The notes beneath the pieces were generated by a model, which was not told the origin of the DNA, did not search any database, and was given only the letters and a program-made list of their open reading frames with translations. A program made the translations under genes and the position numbers. DNA of 64,000 nucleotides, from positions 177,299 to 241,298 of the forward strand of contig NZ_CABVQK010000015.1 in NCBI RefSeq assembly GCF_902499335.1, read 5' to 3'. This DNA comes from Burkholderia lata (GTDB lineage: Bacteria > Pseudomonadota > Gammaproteobacteria > Burkholderiales > Burkholderiaceae). The first letter of the stretch is position 1. Every line of letters starts with the position of its first letter. Of this stretch, positions 35,301-40,959 are shown piece by piece.

Positions 35301-36233
35301 CACCTCGTTCGGCTTACCCCCCGCCCCGACCGTCCCGCTCGAACTCCCCGACTGCGGATAAGCCAGCCCGCCCGTCGTCCCCGCCGGCAAGCTCAAGAAC
35401 TGCTGGTTGCTCGCGACAATCCCTGCAGGCGTCGGCACCAACTGATTCTTCATGTCGAGCAGGTTCAGCGACGAAGCAACGAGCGAATGCACATTGACCT
35501 GCGACCCCGCACCGAACAACACCCCGTTCCGGTTGATCACATACACCGCCCCCTGCGCGGTGATATTCCCGAGAATCTGGCTCGGCTTCCCGCTCGGATC
35601 GTTGATCCGGTTCAGCACGGCCCAGTTGTTCGCGCCGTTGGTCTGCGTACCGCCCGACTGGTCGAAATTCAGCGTCGTCTGCCGGCCGACGTTCATCGTC
35701 TCCCACGTCAGCACCGCGTTCTGCCCGGTCTGCTTGACGTCGACGTTCACGTGCCCGCTGCTGTCCACGTTCTGCGTCGGCGCATTCGCGTTGAACCACA
35801 GCACCGGATTGTTCGTATCGCCCGACGCGCCGGCCGCCACCTGCAGCCCGCCCGGCGTCAGCCCGTTCGGCACGCTCGAAGGCAGCTTTGCCGCTGCAGC
35901 CGCCGCATTCTGCTGCGCGGCAATCTGCGCGGCGATCGCATGCGCGGCATACCCGAGGTTGCGGATCGAAGGCTGGCTCGCCTGCAGCGCCTGCTGCGGC
36001 GACACGCCCAGATTCGGCATGCCCGGCGCGCCACCGGCACCGCCCGCGCCGCCGCCCGATGCACGCGCGGCCGCCGCCCCGAGGTTCATGATGCCGGCCG
36101 CCTGCACGTGCGCGGACGCGCCCGCCAGCAGCATCAAGGCCACGGCCCGGACCAGCGGCCGCAGTTCCGATTTCAGGACCGGGCGCGAGCCCGTCGCGTC
36201 AGGTTGTCGTGCCGTGCGTGCGCGTGCTGCCAT
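23397..36233 (-). CDS. giant filamentous-haemagglutinin-type exoprotein (TpsA, DUF3739 family)
   Basis: The product is 4278 residues, from ATG at 36233 with GGGGTGA upstream. An extended signal peptide (to about residue 45, ending VQA-AG) leads into the TPS secretion domain at about 45-300 (LTWETMNVGRQTTLNFDQSG, NITAQGAVYVINRNGVLFGA, where NRNG replaces the usual NPNG). A very long beta-helix of Gly/Thr/Asn/Val-rich repeats follows. A Tyr-rich, more AT-rich segment lies at about 3030-3165 (YMLAYSDYFNSRW). The C-terminus at about 4090-4240 resembles the DUF3739 domain (APRGTVDAGDAGIRAGNLNV, LRVVNADNIQVTGKAT). It is exported by TpsB (5.1-6.7 kb) and resembles P. aeruginosa PdtA. It has its own compound promoter. 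Confidence 0.92.
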   Translation of the reverse strand: MAARARTARQPDATGSRPVLKSELRPLVRAVALMLLAGASAHVQAAGIMNLGAAAARASGGGAGGAGGAPGMPNLGVSPQQALQASQPSIRNLGYAAHAIAAQIAAQQNAAAAAAKLPSSVPNGLTPGGLQVAAGASGDTNNPVLWFNANAPTQNVDSSGHVNVDVKQTGQNAVLTWETMNVGRQTTLNFDQSGGTQTNGANNWAVLNRINDPSGKPSQILGNITAQGAVYVINRNGVLFGAGSQVNVHSLVASSLNLLDMKNQLVPTPAGIVASNQQFLSLPAGTTGGLAYPQSGSSSGTVGAGGKPNEVLGLGNKVTLTGAYQAPGDVTIEQGASITTHTNGTASDGGFVLVAAPNVTNAGSISATSGQVVLAAGVGVSLLPNSGKTINPQVLLPELSGQIVTVDPATGASIDVTPAGTLTNTGIVQAARGNVNLLGSRVAQNGVVGVTTSVNTPGTITISTADEYASNNPLGNPYTGSTPVTGNGGGGDAINRAGLLSFGQGSVTTVLPDNNGQTATSTPGTTFTPGGITMTAGSVWFQGGSLIEAPGSNVSVTAYAPSVVTNKVPGQTAVPGRIYVDDGATIDVSGLANVQAPISQTLVTIDRIGQNELADSPLLRNSFLFGLKGAVVDSTLTGTRSDGVQWVGSPILNLSGYVNLIPRTVDQLLTNGGTITLSGNEVMTAAGSSMNLNGGYVHYNGGIVNTTRLVDANGAIVPIGQASPYDNYVGIAGQFVENHPRWGVTKSWYNPLLTSGTYQSDYIVGGNAGTLDLFASQALVLDGDISAQSFGGAKQMQGNSLPSGGTFNLGADPKLAGAALVGMTWNSVANSTITINGTSGSVILQDNAPQLGALLPGFSIDTPIDKTASQSLAANDPNNLLTTQVVPVAKLNNGGFANLNVTEDKNAGKGIVVAQGTQLNLQPGGSISLNSPAAGADVNVAGRLSAPSGSISITSGGNVVVGPQGVISAAGQWVNNDVQAAPGTTPGNSQFINGGSISLSAKQSSTFVNGNAVDATGSILLQPGSVLDVSSGGEMLANGQFLMQNGVPAGRGGNVALQTYAVPAGGAQFGDTGDGGANLPGTQPIAGTIAMGGTILSDGFSGGGTMTLGALGFRIGGDKAAAAPWDVYLPQSFFSEQGFGKYVLNAYYDSTIAPGATVALTQRNLLPDTLALLQTGSGANLSAGGLTTIGQLDAYHRQPTSLVLTGGNAVSWLTAASGGTVPSYPGVTGAVTLSAGASINADAGASVALASPKQVTVLGSVVAPGGSIVLSADTGTTAPQPGQFNVFTPSNSRSVWLGSDATLDVSGVALANPLAAPVKIGGTVVVPNTGKVLPGGAVTLSSDSGYVVAQAGSKIDASGASANFDQLQANGTYARQPVWSDAGSITLSAAYGLFSDATLAGHGGASQARGGTLTILPHQISGSAGATALVVRQSGMLVPVGLASGQDFSVAIDPTTGQPIGQPTGVIQFSADRLNDSGIANLVLGDSTPSPIRAPVPPIVFAGNVNLTLPESVTLNTGRIAAIGMDQLSTLLSTPANGNSAPVNLLAQPPAHPLGTTVTINAPYVGLAGPTATSSTPAFAPVATLSDATLNVNASFLDLRNQFQLNNFGQANFTSSGDIRLSSTSAAQSGPVGLAPGMLYTPGNVTFKAADVYPATGSTFIVNAVGPVDSVTGKPAPTTVTFATNGSSGTPLSAGGTLLVDATNIVQGGAVRAPSGTLVFGVGDPTNSTTQKQFGNLPLVATDSVTFTNGSVTSVSNGGSIIPYGTTIDGVEWQFNPLAGTTVSDLNAPPAKYIGVNGTRVALNKGATIDLSGGGDLQAAEWVPGTGGTRDVLSQYNVSYASGKGATAVPVNSGAGNVYAIVPGVQSPVAAYDPLFAQAVQPDVASNGTPTTKTVTLGVGQAGMNDAIGKAVYLSGVPGLAPGYYTLLPGKYATLPGAYRVTVSAVTGNVAPGASQVLPDGTVTTAGYFADAVTGGRSATPTLFNVQSGATWQQYSQYTLKGANDFFTAQAAKQGNVTPPLPVDGGQLVLAATKALALGATLNAAAGAGGAPAEVDIASRDIQITGNGSAALPGYLQIGGDALDSLNAGSLLIGGTRAAATNGVTITPIANSVVVSNDANSSLKGPEILFVTKTDASGTDSNAANGLRVDAGASIVAAGDYPAAKDQPITIAGDGALLRVSNGAMAPLTRTGGTGAGLLTVDAGATLSGGQALMLDSSGNLKVDPSAALSAKAITVDGSAITFTNTSGATAANLPGFVIDPAGLVQLGNADLVTLRSYGAMGFVGDVNATFGKSVDLSAGTFTSDGGHVTLNGQQIAFTNETGAPNGTATPGNGTLTVNAKEIDFGTGTKTLSGFSSANLTATGGIVGQGTGTFDFGALPVTLNAPVYLADTSSASTVKTTGALALNGAAGTALTKTPVGGAWKFIGGTLADNGATIAAPAGNVSLEATTGNLTIGGGSTVSAAGVSKQFFDVTQYAPAGSIILTADAGTVDVQSGTTLDFSGAKGGGAAGSLTLSAPKQVVNLNGTIKGGATNGYAGGSLSLDTAGAANLDSLAKTLASSGVNQSIDIHTRSGNLTLSGGNALVARSVSLTADGGAGKASDTANGNVNVLGTIDASGNAGGQISLFGKSGVDIEGSLLAKATNASQRGGKVLIGTSATFDPAAANPYNATYGYENVSAAQSGLIRLGSNASIDVSGGTPGGTLDGTVNFRAPLLRDGTVNVVLDGAGVHGSRKTTVEAYATWSAADATTGSQHFDGLIDPAGWYDGSGHLLAGTFTVPGSKPVTYTYAPGGTGGGTLTNISTGQSIAVTEDQLRNGISGSSFTGLTGAYFAPGTANADHVAFYGYRANGTGTSPGTLMAFVQHGPDGVASQFAGTTLQHFSIVPGIELDNPGNAVNGGNISVLSNWNLGAGAPNNSGSITPDFRYQSTIAPTLTFRAANNFDAYASISDGFYQSQVASILGGSGPVTATGTYTDAKQKFDQLVSIDDPTQVTVTFTNGATASLASLDPNATLASPLTGQTAGYYSAYLSYTGAWQKDIEAWTSPDTASNYIGHILPIRPSTTPAPVLADFATYSDYLTAYWGPDLTGSKSPTSYLFGYARPTVTRFGTPAAPTPPVGLQRNSIGSAQAAYLADYSNYMLAYSDYFNSRWSSLLPPRNAYNMFYAPIAPASVPDTGIINIGALPGNAAANVPTPNNPMPIAFATLLGGGSSSYRIVSGADVQSANPLALQPVSTLANAGATSAGTGNVMLSGHTSYVDRNGLTLVEPVTIRTGTGSIDVAAGNEVSLFDTSRTADSSTLTIPGVIYTAGAPAAGAPPVGAAIAIARGASGTQDVLVTPAVNPDSAGDITIHAQGDITGMQNVIDTAGAVTGGAGNSIGQYWWQWMEVTAGTTSNGQIVLAPLTRTSIDFGAFDQGVMSVGGNVSISAGGNISDLAVSLPTTWYLNGSGKPVTVGGGNLTVRAGGDILSGDYFVAKGQGTISAGGRIGSDIVVSSPQTGVGSIAVSTVLATQDGIFDVTARQGVDIGQVLNPSYASTFAPPGDQPTRTVRLDYYGQYPDNQAYSPTSAVNVLSTTGDVRLGALGGLLTGANGILPANVNLTAFGGGISIDSGGVLYPSAVGQLNLVADQSVYLSNVAAKQTNVALPNTFGMSDADPSRMPSPTNPQVNVSIPALTNVTIAAHATGALHGDDTLPARLYSLNGSIVNGGIDTSASGDGFYQNLVTLSIDKPALLQAGQDIVNLAFWGQNLRSSDVTRIVAGRDIYDTPIPNTGGGAVPVLAVGGPGWFDVQAGRNIGPLTSQGELYNRNVQTGSITAPFTGIDAIGNANNPNLPHESANVNVLFGVGPGVDLPGFVSTYIAPGSSVAGVPSATPALIAFMEQYDAGLGVDTGLQADKDAAQVKVGRLTTDEAWKQFQALPSYVQQLFAEKVLFGVLAQVGADFNDPSSPYSGQYARGYQAINTLFPASFGYTANNLGGGSNGANKQVSTGNLDIRSTTIQTQQGGDVTILGPGGQALVGSTTAPPQIVDSTGKVVAGPGTMGILTLEKGNVDIFTDQSVLLAQSRIFTEQGGDMTIWSSNGDINAGKGAKTSADTPAPQYVCDANHYCTVDSRGQVTGAGIATLQSIPGAPKGTVNLIAPRGTVDAGDAGIRAGNLNVAALRVVNADNIQVTGKATGIPLVQAVNTGALTAASSAASAASQVAQDIAKNNASGVAPRRWTISVQVEGFGDNGPDGGSKRRRSEQVGYDSSNSVSLLGFGAAGPTQKTLLSKEELGKLNRF

Positions 36234-36348
36234 TCTTCACCCCGAATCCTATGAAATTGCGCTTGACGACGGTCGCGCCGAAAGCGGCGCCGATCCGTTT
36301 TCGCGCTCGGTCGTTGCAACCGGGATCGAACCCGGCCACTGGAATCCC

Positions 36349-36402
36349 AAGAACATACGAAGGCCCGATGGCAGCGGCGTGGCGGGTGTTACGGACCATT
36401 CG
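36349..36402 (-). promoter_or_regulatory. compound Pho-box/ECF promoter element upstream of tpsA
   Basis: On the minus strand: AATGGTCCGTAAC, 3 nt, CGCCAC-N5-TGCCAT (CTGCCAT is 6/7 to the PhoB half-site), then 13 nt, then GTTCTT as -10. The tpsA start is about 115 nt downstream. A second, inverted TACGGACC/GGTCCGTA pair in the same stretch (36390-36424) makes a long imperfect dyad around the core. Confidence 0.62.
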
Positions 36403-36445
36403 GGCCGCATGCGAAAGGTCCGTAGCTTTTGTCACAGTCGGTCGG

Positions 36446-38677
36446 TCACGCGGTTGTGCGGATACGGGCCGCGAGGGCCTGCGCCACACGCTCGACCAGC
36501 GCCGGCCAGTCGCCGGGAAGCCCCTGCCGGAACAGCGTCGCGCTCGGATACCACGGGCTGTCGTCGCGTTCGAGCAGCCAGCGCCAATCCGGCACGCGTG
36601 GCAGCATCACCCATACGGGGCGCCCGAGCGCGCCGGCCAGGTGCACGATCGACGTATCGACGGCGATCACCAGATCCAACGAGTCGACGAGCGCGGCCGT
36701 TTCCGCGAAATCCCTCAGCTCCGCCTCGAACGACAGCACGCCGCTTGCCGCGAATGCATCGGCGTCGCGCGGGCGTACGCCTACCTGCAGACTGACGAAC
36801 GTCGCATCGAGCGCGACGAGCGGCGCGAGCGCGGCGAACGTCATCGACCGGTTTTCGTCGTTCGCATGATCCGGATTGCCCGACCACGCGAGCCCCACGC
36901 GCAATCGTCGCGGCTGGGCGGCCGCATCAAGCCGTTCGATCCAGGCGGCGCGCCGTTGCGGGTCGGCATGCAGGTACGGCACGTCGGCCGGCACCGTGTC
37001 GAGCGTCGTGCCGAATGCGAAAGGCAAGCTCATCATCGGGCAATGGAGATCGAACGTCGGTGCCGGCTGCCCGTCGACGACGACGCGGCTCACGCCGCGC
37101 AGCGTACCGAGCAGGCCGGCAAGCGCGGCCGGTACGTCGATCAGCACGGTTGCGCCGCGCGCGTGCGCGAGGCGCGCGTAGCGGCAGAACTGCAGCGTGT
37201 CGCCGAAGCCCTGCTCCGCATGCAGCAGCAGCGTGCGGCCGGCGAGCGGCTCGTCGCCCGTCCATTGCGGGCGGTCCGCATGACGCCGGTGCAACGTCAC
37301 GTCGGCGGCATCCCAGCGCGCTTCATGCTGCCGCCAGCCTGCTTCGAAGTCGCCCATCACCAAACGGCAGAACGCCTCCGACCGGCGCGCGACACCGTGA
37401 TTCGGGTCGCGCCCGCATGCCAGCGCGAAATCGACAAGCGCGGCTTCATGATCGCCGAGTTGCTGCCGGGCGACCGCGCGCGTATAGATCTCCTGCGCCG
37501 TCCGGCCCGGCGCACCGACGGCCGCCGCGTAACTCGCGAGCGCATCGTCGTAGCGGCCGAGCAGTTGCAGCGCGATCGCGCGATTGCACAGCACTTCCGC
37601 ATGCGCGCCACGCGCTTCGAGCGCACGGTCGTAATGCGCGAGCGCTTCGTCGAACGCACCGAACGCCCGCAGCGCGCCGGCCCGGTTGCGCAGCGCGTCG
37701 AAATCCGCCGGTGCACGCGCGAGCGCTTCACCGTATGCGTGCGCGGCTTCCTCGTGCCGCCGCAGCCCGAGTAGTGCATTGCCGCGGCCGACCCACGCGC
37801 CGAGGTTGTCGCGGTCGCGCGCCAGCAGCCGGTCGCTGCGCTTCAGCAACTCGTCACGCAAATGCAGCAAGTCAAGCGCGACACAACTCACGAACAGCAG
37901 TTGCATGTCGTCCGGCATCCGCACGAGCGCTTCGTCGAGACACGCCAGCGCTTCGGCCGGACGCCCCAGCTCGATCAGCGTATAGCCACATGCGTAAACG
38001 AGATCGGGTGTCTTGCCGCGCACGACCATCGCGAGCTGGAAGCAATGCAGCGCCTCTTCGCCGCGGCCGAGCGCACGCAACGCGTGGCCGCGTTCAGCAA
38101 GTGCCGCCGGATCATCCGGATCGATCCGCAGCGCGCGCTCGATGCTGATCAGTGCGTCGGCGGGCCGGCCGAGCGCGCGCAATGCCTCGCCGCGCCGGAC
38201 CCACGACACCGTGCGCGCTGGCTCGCGCGTCAGCGCAAGGTCGTAGGCACCGACCGCTTCGCCATGCCGGCCGAGCGCATGCAGCGCGTCGCCGCGCGCC
38301 GCGTAGGCCTGCGCATGGCCGGAATCGCGTGCGAGCGCCTGCGCGGCCGCGTTGAGCGCTTCACGATGACGGCCCGTGCCGCTCAGCGCCTCCGCATGAT
38401 TCACGAAATTCCACGGGTGATTCAGACCGGACTGCATCGATCGCGCGATCAGCGGCTCCGCACGCACGGCGTCGCCGAGCTGGAGATGCGCGAACCCGAG
38501 CAGATGCAGCGCCTCGACGTGGTCGGGCATCATCGCCAGCACGCCCTCGTAAAGCCGTTTCGCGCCCGCGTAATCGCGTTGCTCGAGTCGCGCGCGCGCA
38601 TTGCGCAGCGCATCGTCGACGGCGGCCCGCAGCGGCGCGGCACCCGCGCCGAACGCCGGTGCCTGCGCCGTGCTCAT
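36446..38677 (-). CDS. TPR protein with GT9-like glycosyltransferase domain, third copy
   Basis: The start at 38677 overlaps the preceding gene's stop by ATGA, giving 743 residues. About ten tetratricopeptide repeats fill residues 20-430 (ARARLEQRDYAGAKRLYEGV, ALHALGRHGEAVGAYDLAL). The C-terminal part of about 300 residues has a heptosyltransferase-like fold (LLLHAEQGFGDTLQFCRYAR, RVGLAWSGNPDHANDENRSM, DLVIAVDTSIVHLAGALGRP, DDSPWYPSATLFRQ). It is the last of three paralogues directly upstream of tpsA. By analogy, such proteins may glycosylate the exoprotein in the cytoplasm, but no enzymatic activity can be proven here. Confidence 0.85.
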   Translation of the reverse strand: MSTAQAPAFGAGAAPLRAAVDDALRNARARLEQRDYAGAKRLYEGVLAMMPDHVEALHLLGFAHLQLGDAVRAEPLIARSMQSGLNHPWNFVNHAEALSGTGRHREALNAAAQALARDSGHAQAYAARGDALHALGRHGEAVGAYDLALTREPARTVSWVRRGEALRALGRPADALISIERALRIDPDDPAALAERGHALRALGRGEEALHCFQLAMVVRGKTPDLVYACGYTLIELGRPAEALACLDEALVRMPDDMQLLFVSCVALDLLHLRDELLKRSDRLLARDRDNLGAWVGRGNALLGLRRHEEAAHAYGEALARAPADFDALRNRAGALRAFGAFDEALAHYDRALEARGAHAEVLCNRAIALQLLGRYDDALASYAAAVGAPGRTAQEIYTRAVARQQLGDHEAALVDFALACGRDPNHGVARRSEAFCRLVMGDFEAGWRQHEARWDAADVTLHRRHADRPQWTGDEPLAGRTLLLHAEQGFGDTLQFCRYARLAHARGATVLIDVPAALAGLLGTLRGVSRVVVDGQPAPTFDLHCPMMSLPFAFGTTLDTVPADVPYLHADPQRRAAWIERLDAAAQPRRLRVGLAWSGNPDHANDENRSMTFAALAPLVALDATFVSLQVGVRPRDADAFAASGVLSFEAELRDFAETAALVDSLDLVIAVDTSIVHLAGALGRPVWVMLPRVPDWRWLLERDDSPWYPSATLFRQGLPGDWPALVERVAQALAARIRTTA

Positions 38678-40917
38678 CGCGACGCTCCCGCCACCAGCGC
38701 CGGCAGCGCGTCGCGGAGCCGCTCGACGACCGGCGCCCACTGCCCGCCTTCCGGCTGGCGGAACAGTCGCGCGCGCGGATACCACGGGCTGTCGTCGCGA
38801 TCGAGCAGCCAGCGAAAGTCCGGCGTGTGCGGCAGCATCACCGCGAGCGGCCGGCCGAGCGCGCCGGCCAGGTGCGCGACCGACGTGTCGACGCTGATCA
38901 CCGCATCCATCGCCTCGGTCAGCGCGGCCGTTTCCGCGAAATCCGTCAGTTCGTCGCCGACGAAGCGGATCGGGCTCGCATCGAGCACGGGACGATCCTC
39001 ATCACGAATCACCTTCTGCAGGCTGATCCATTCGTAGCGGTCGTCGAGCAGCGGCAACAGGTCGGCGAGCGTGATCGAGCGATTGCGGTCGTTCAGGTGC
39101 AGCGGGTTGCCGGACCACACGAGGCCGATGCGCGGCCGGTCGGTCGCACCCAGCCGCGCGCGCCAGTGCTCGACCCGCGCGGGATCGGCGCGCAGGTATG
39201 GCCCGCCCGCCGGAATCGACGACAGGTCGGTGCGGAATTCGAGCGGCAGGCTCAACAGCGGGCAATGCAGGTCGAACGGCGGCAGCGGATCGCCGCGCGC
39301 GACGAGCACGTCAACGCCATCGAGCGTCGCGAACAGCGCCTTCAGCTCGACCGGCGCCTCGACCACCACGCGAGCGCCGAGCGCCTTCACCAGCGGCACG
39401 TAGCGGCAGAATTGCAGCGTGTCGCCGAGCCCTTGCTCCGGATACAGCAGGATCGTCTGCCCGTCGAGCGGCATCCCGTGCGTCCAGCGCGGCTGCGCGA
39501 AATCGCGCCGGCTGCCGTCGAGCTGGCTGTCGCGCCAGCGCCATTCGTATTCGGCCCAGCCGGCCTCGAAGTCGCCGATCGACAGGCACAGGAACGAGCG
39601 CATGCAGTGCGCGTGCGCATAGTCGGGATCGATGTCGATCGCTTCCGCATACGCGTGCAGCGCATCCTCGTGCCGCCGCAGTGCGCGCAACGCGCTGCCG
39701 CGATGGAAATGCGCAAGCTTGTCGCGCGGCGTCGCGGCGATCACGCGGGCGAGATCGTCGAGCGCGCCGTCGTAGCGATGCGTTTCGAGCCGGACGCGCG
39801 CACGCGTGAACGATGCGGGTGCATAGTGCGGATCGATCGCCAGCGCGCGATCGCACATGTCGTGCGCATCGTCGTGACGCGCCACCTGCATCAGCGCGCT
39901 TGCGTAGTTGCACAGCACGCCCGTGCTGCCCGGCTCGACGTCGAGCGCACGCGCATAGCTGTCGACTGCATCCGCGAAGCGGCCCAGATGGCTTGCCGCA
40001 TTGCCGCGATTGGCGAGCGAGCGCGCATGGCGCGGGTCGATCGCGAGCGCACGGTCGCAACGCATCAGCGCCTCGTCGTGCCGGCCGAGCTGTTCGAGCG
40101 CGATCGAGCTGTTGAAGATCGCATCGACGAACGTCGGGCTCGCCGCGATCGCCGCGTTGAAATCCGCCAGCGCGTATTCGGGGTCGTTCAGGTCGAGATA
40201 CGCGACGCCGCGCAGGAACAGCGCGTCGGCGCTGCCCGGCCGCAGCGCAAGCGCGTGACCATAGCTGTCCGCTGCATCGCGGAAGCGGCCGAGCTCACGC
40301 AGTGCGAGCCCGCGCGCGCGCATCGCGTCGAACGTGCGGCCCGCAAGTGCGATCGCGCGGTCGCAATCGGCGAGCGCATCGTCGAAGCGCCCGAGCGCAC
40401 GCAGCATGTCGCTGCGCTTCACGTAACCGTCGGCGAACCCGGGCGTCAGTTCGAGGAGACGATCGTAGACCGCGCACGCTTCGTCGTACCGCGCGAGTTG
40501 CGCGAGCAGCCCGGCCCGTTGGAACAGCACGCGCTGATGCACGGGATTGATCGCGAGCGCCTCGTCGAGCCGCGCGAGCGCATCGTGCTCGCGCCCGAGA
40601 CCGGCCAGCACGGCCGAGTAGTTCGCGAGCGCGAGCGGCACCGGCTGGCGCTCGACCGAGCGCCGCATCAGCGGCTCGGCATCGTCGAGCCGCCCCTGCT
40701 GGAAGCGCACGGCGCCGAGCAGGTGCAGCGCCTCCGGATGCTCGGGATCGAGCGCCAGCAGCTCGGCATAGGCATTCTCCGCATGCTGCAGCGCGCCCTC
40801 GTGATGCGCCTTGCGTGCGCGCACGAGCAGCCGTTCAAGCTGCATGGTGTCGGGCGGACGGCGATCCGGCGCGACCGTCGCGCTCGCCAATGTCGTCCCT
40901 TCCCCGTTCGGTGTCAT
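38674..40917 (-). CDS. TPR protein with GT9-like glycosyltransferase domain, second copy
   Basis: The product is 747 residues with about eleven TPRs (GALQHAENAYAELLALDPEH, ALRALGRFDDALADCDRAIA). The same C-terminal domain follows (ILLYPEQGLGDTLQFCRYVP, RIGLVWSGNPLHLNDRNRSI, DAVISVDTSVAHLAGALGRP, DDSPWYPRARLFRQPEGGQW). It starts 42 nt after the first copy ends and is translationally coupled to the third by a 4-nt overlap. The three copies differ mostly in repeat number and sequence, which suggests distinct partners or targets within one pathway. Confidence 0.85.
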   Translation of the reverse strand: MTPNGEGTTLASATVAPDRRPPDTMQLERLLVRARKAHHEGALQHAENAYAELLALDPEHPEALHLLGAVRFQQGRLDDAEPLMRRSVERQPVPLALANYSAVLAGLGREHDALARLDEALAINPVHQRVLFQRAGLLAQLARYDEACAVYDRLLELTPGFADGYVKRSDMLRALGRFDDALADCDRAIALAGRTFDAMRARGLALRELGRFRDAADSYGHALALRPGSADALFLRGVAYLDLNDPEYALADFNAAIAASPTFVDAIFNSSIALEQLGRHDEALMRCDRALAIDPRHARSLANRGNAASHLGRFADAVDSYARALDVEPGSTGVLCNYASALMQVARHDDAHDMCDRALAIDPHYAPASFTRARVRLETHRYDGALDDLARVIAATPRDKLAHFHRGSALRALRRHEDALHAYAEAIDIDPDYAHAHCMRSFLCLSIGDFEAGWAEYEWRWRDSQLDGSRRDFAQPRWTHGMPLDGQTILLYPEQGLGDTLQFCRYVPLVKALGARVVVEAPVELKALFATLDGVDVLVARGDPLPPFDLHCPLLSLPLEFRTDLSSIPAGGPYLRADPARVEHWRARLGATDRPRIGLVWSGNPLHLNDRNRSITLADLLPLLDDRYEWISLQKVIRDEDRPVLDASPIRFVGDELTDFAETAALTEAMDAVISVDTSVAHLAGALGRPLAVMLPHTPDFRWLLDRDDSPWYPRARLFRQPEGGQWAPVVERLRDALPALVAGASR

Positions 40918-40959
40918 CGTGTGGCCCCCACTGATCGCTGTTCGTATCGCGTGTCGTGT

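Noticed and set aside
36315..36345. tRNA T-arm-like hairpin (CCGGG-TTCGAT-CCCGG on the minus strand) in the tpsA leader
   Set aside because: No acceptor stem, D-arm or anticodon arm fits around it, so it is only a leader hairpin.
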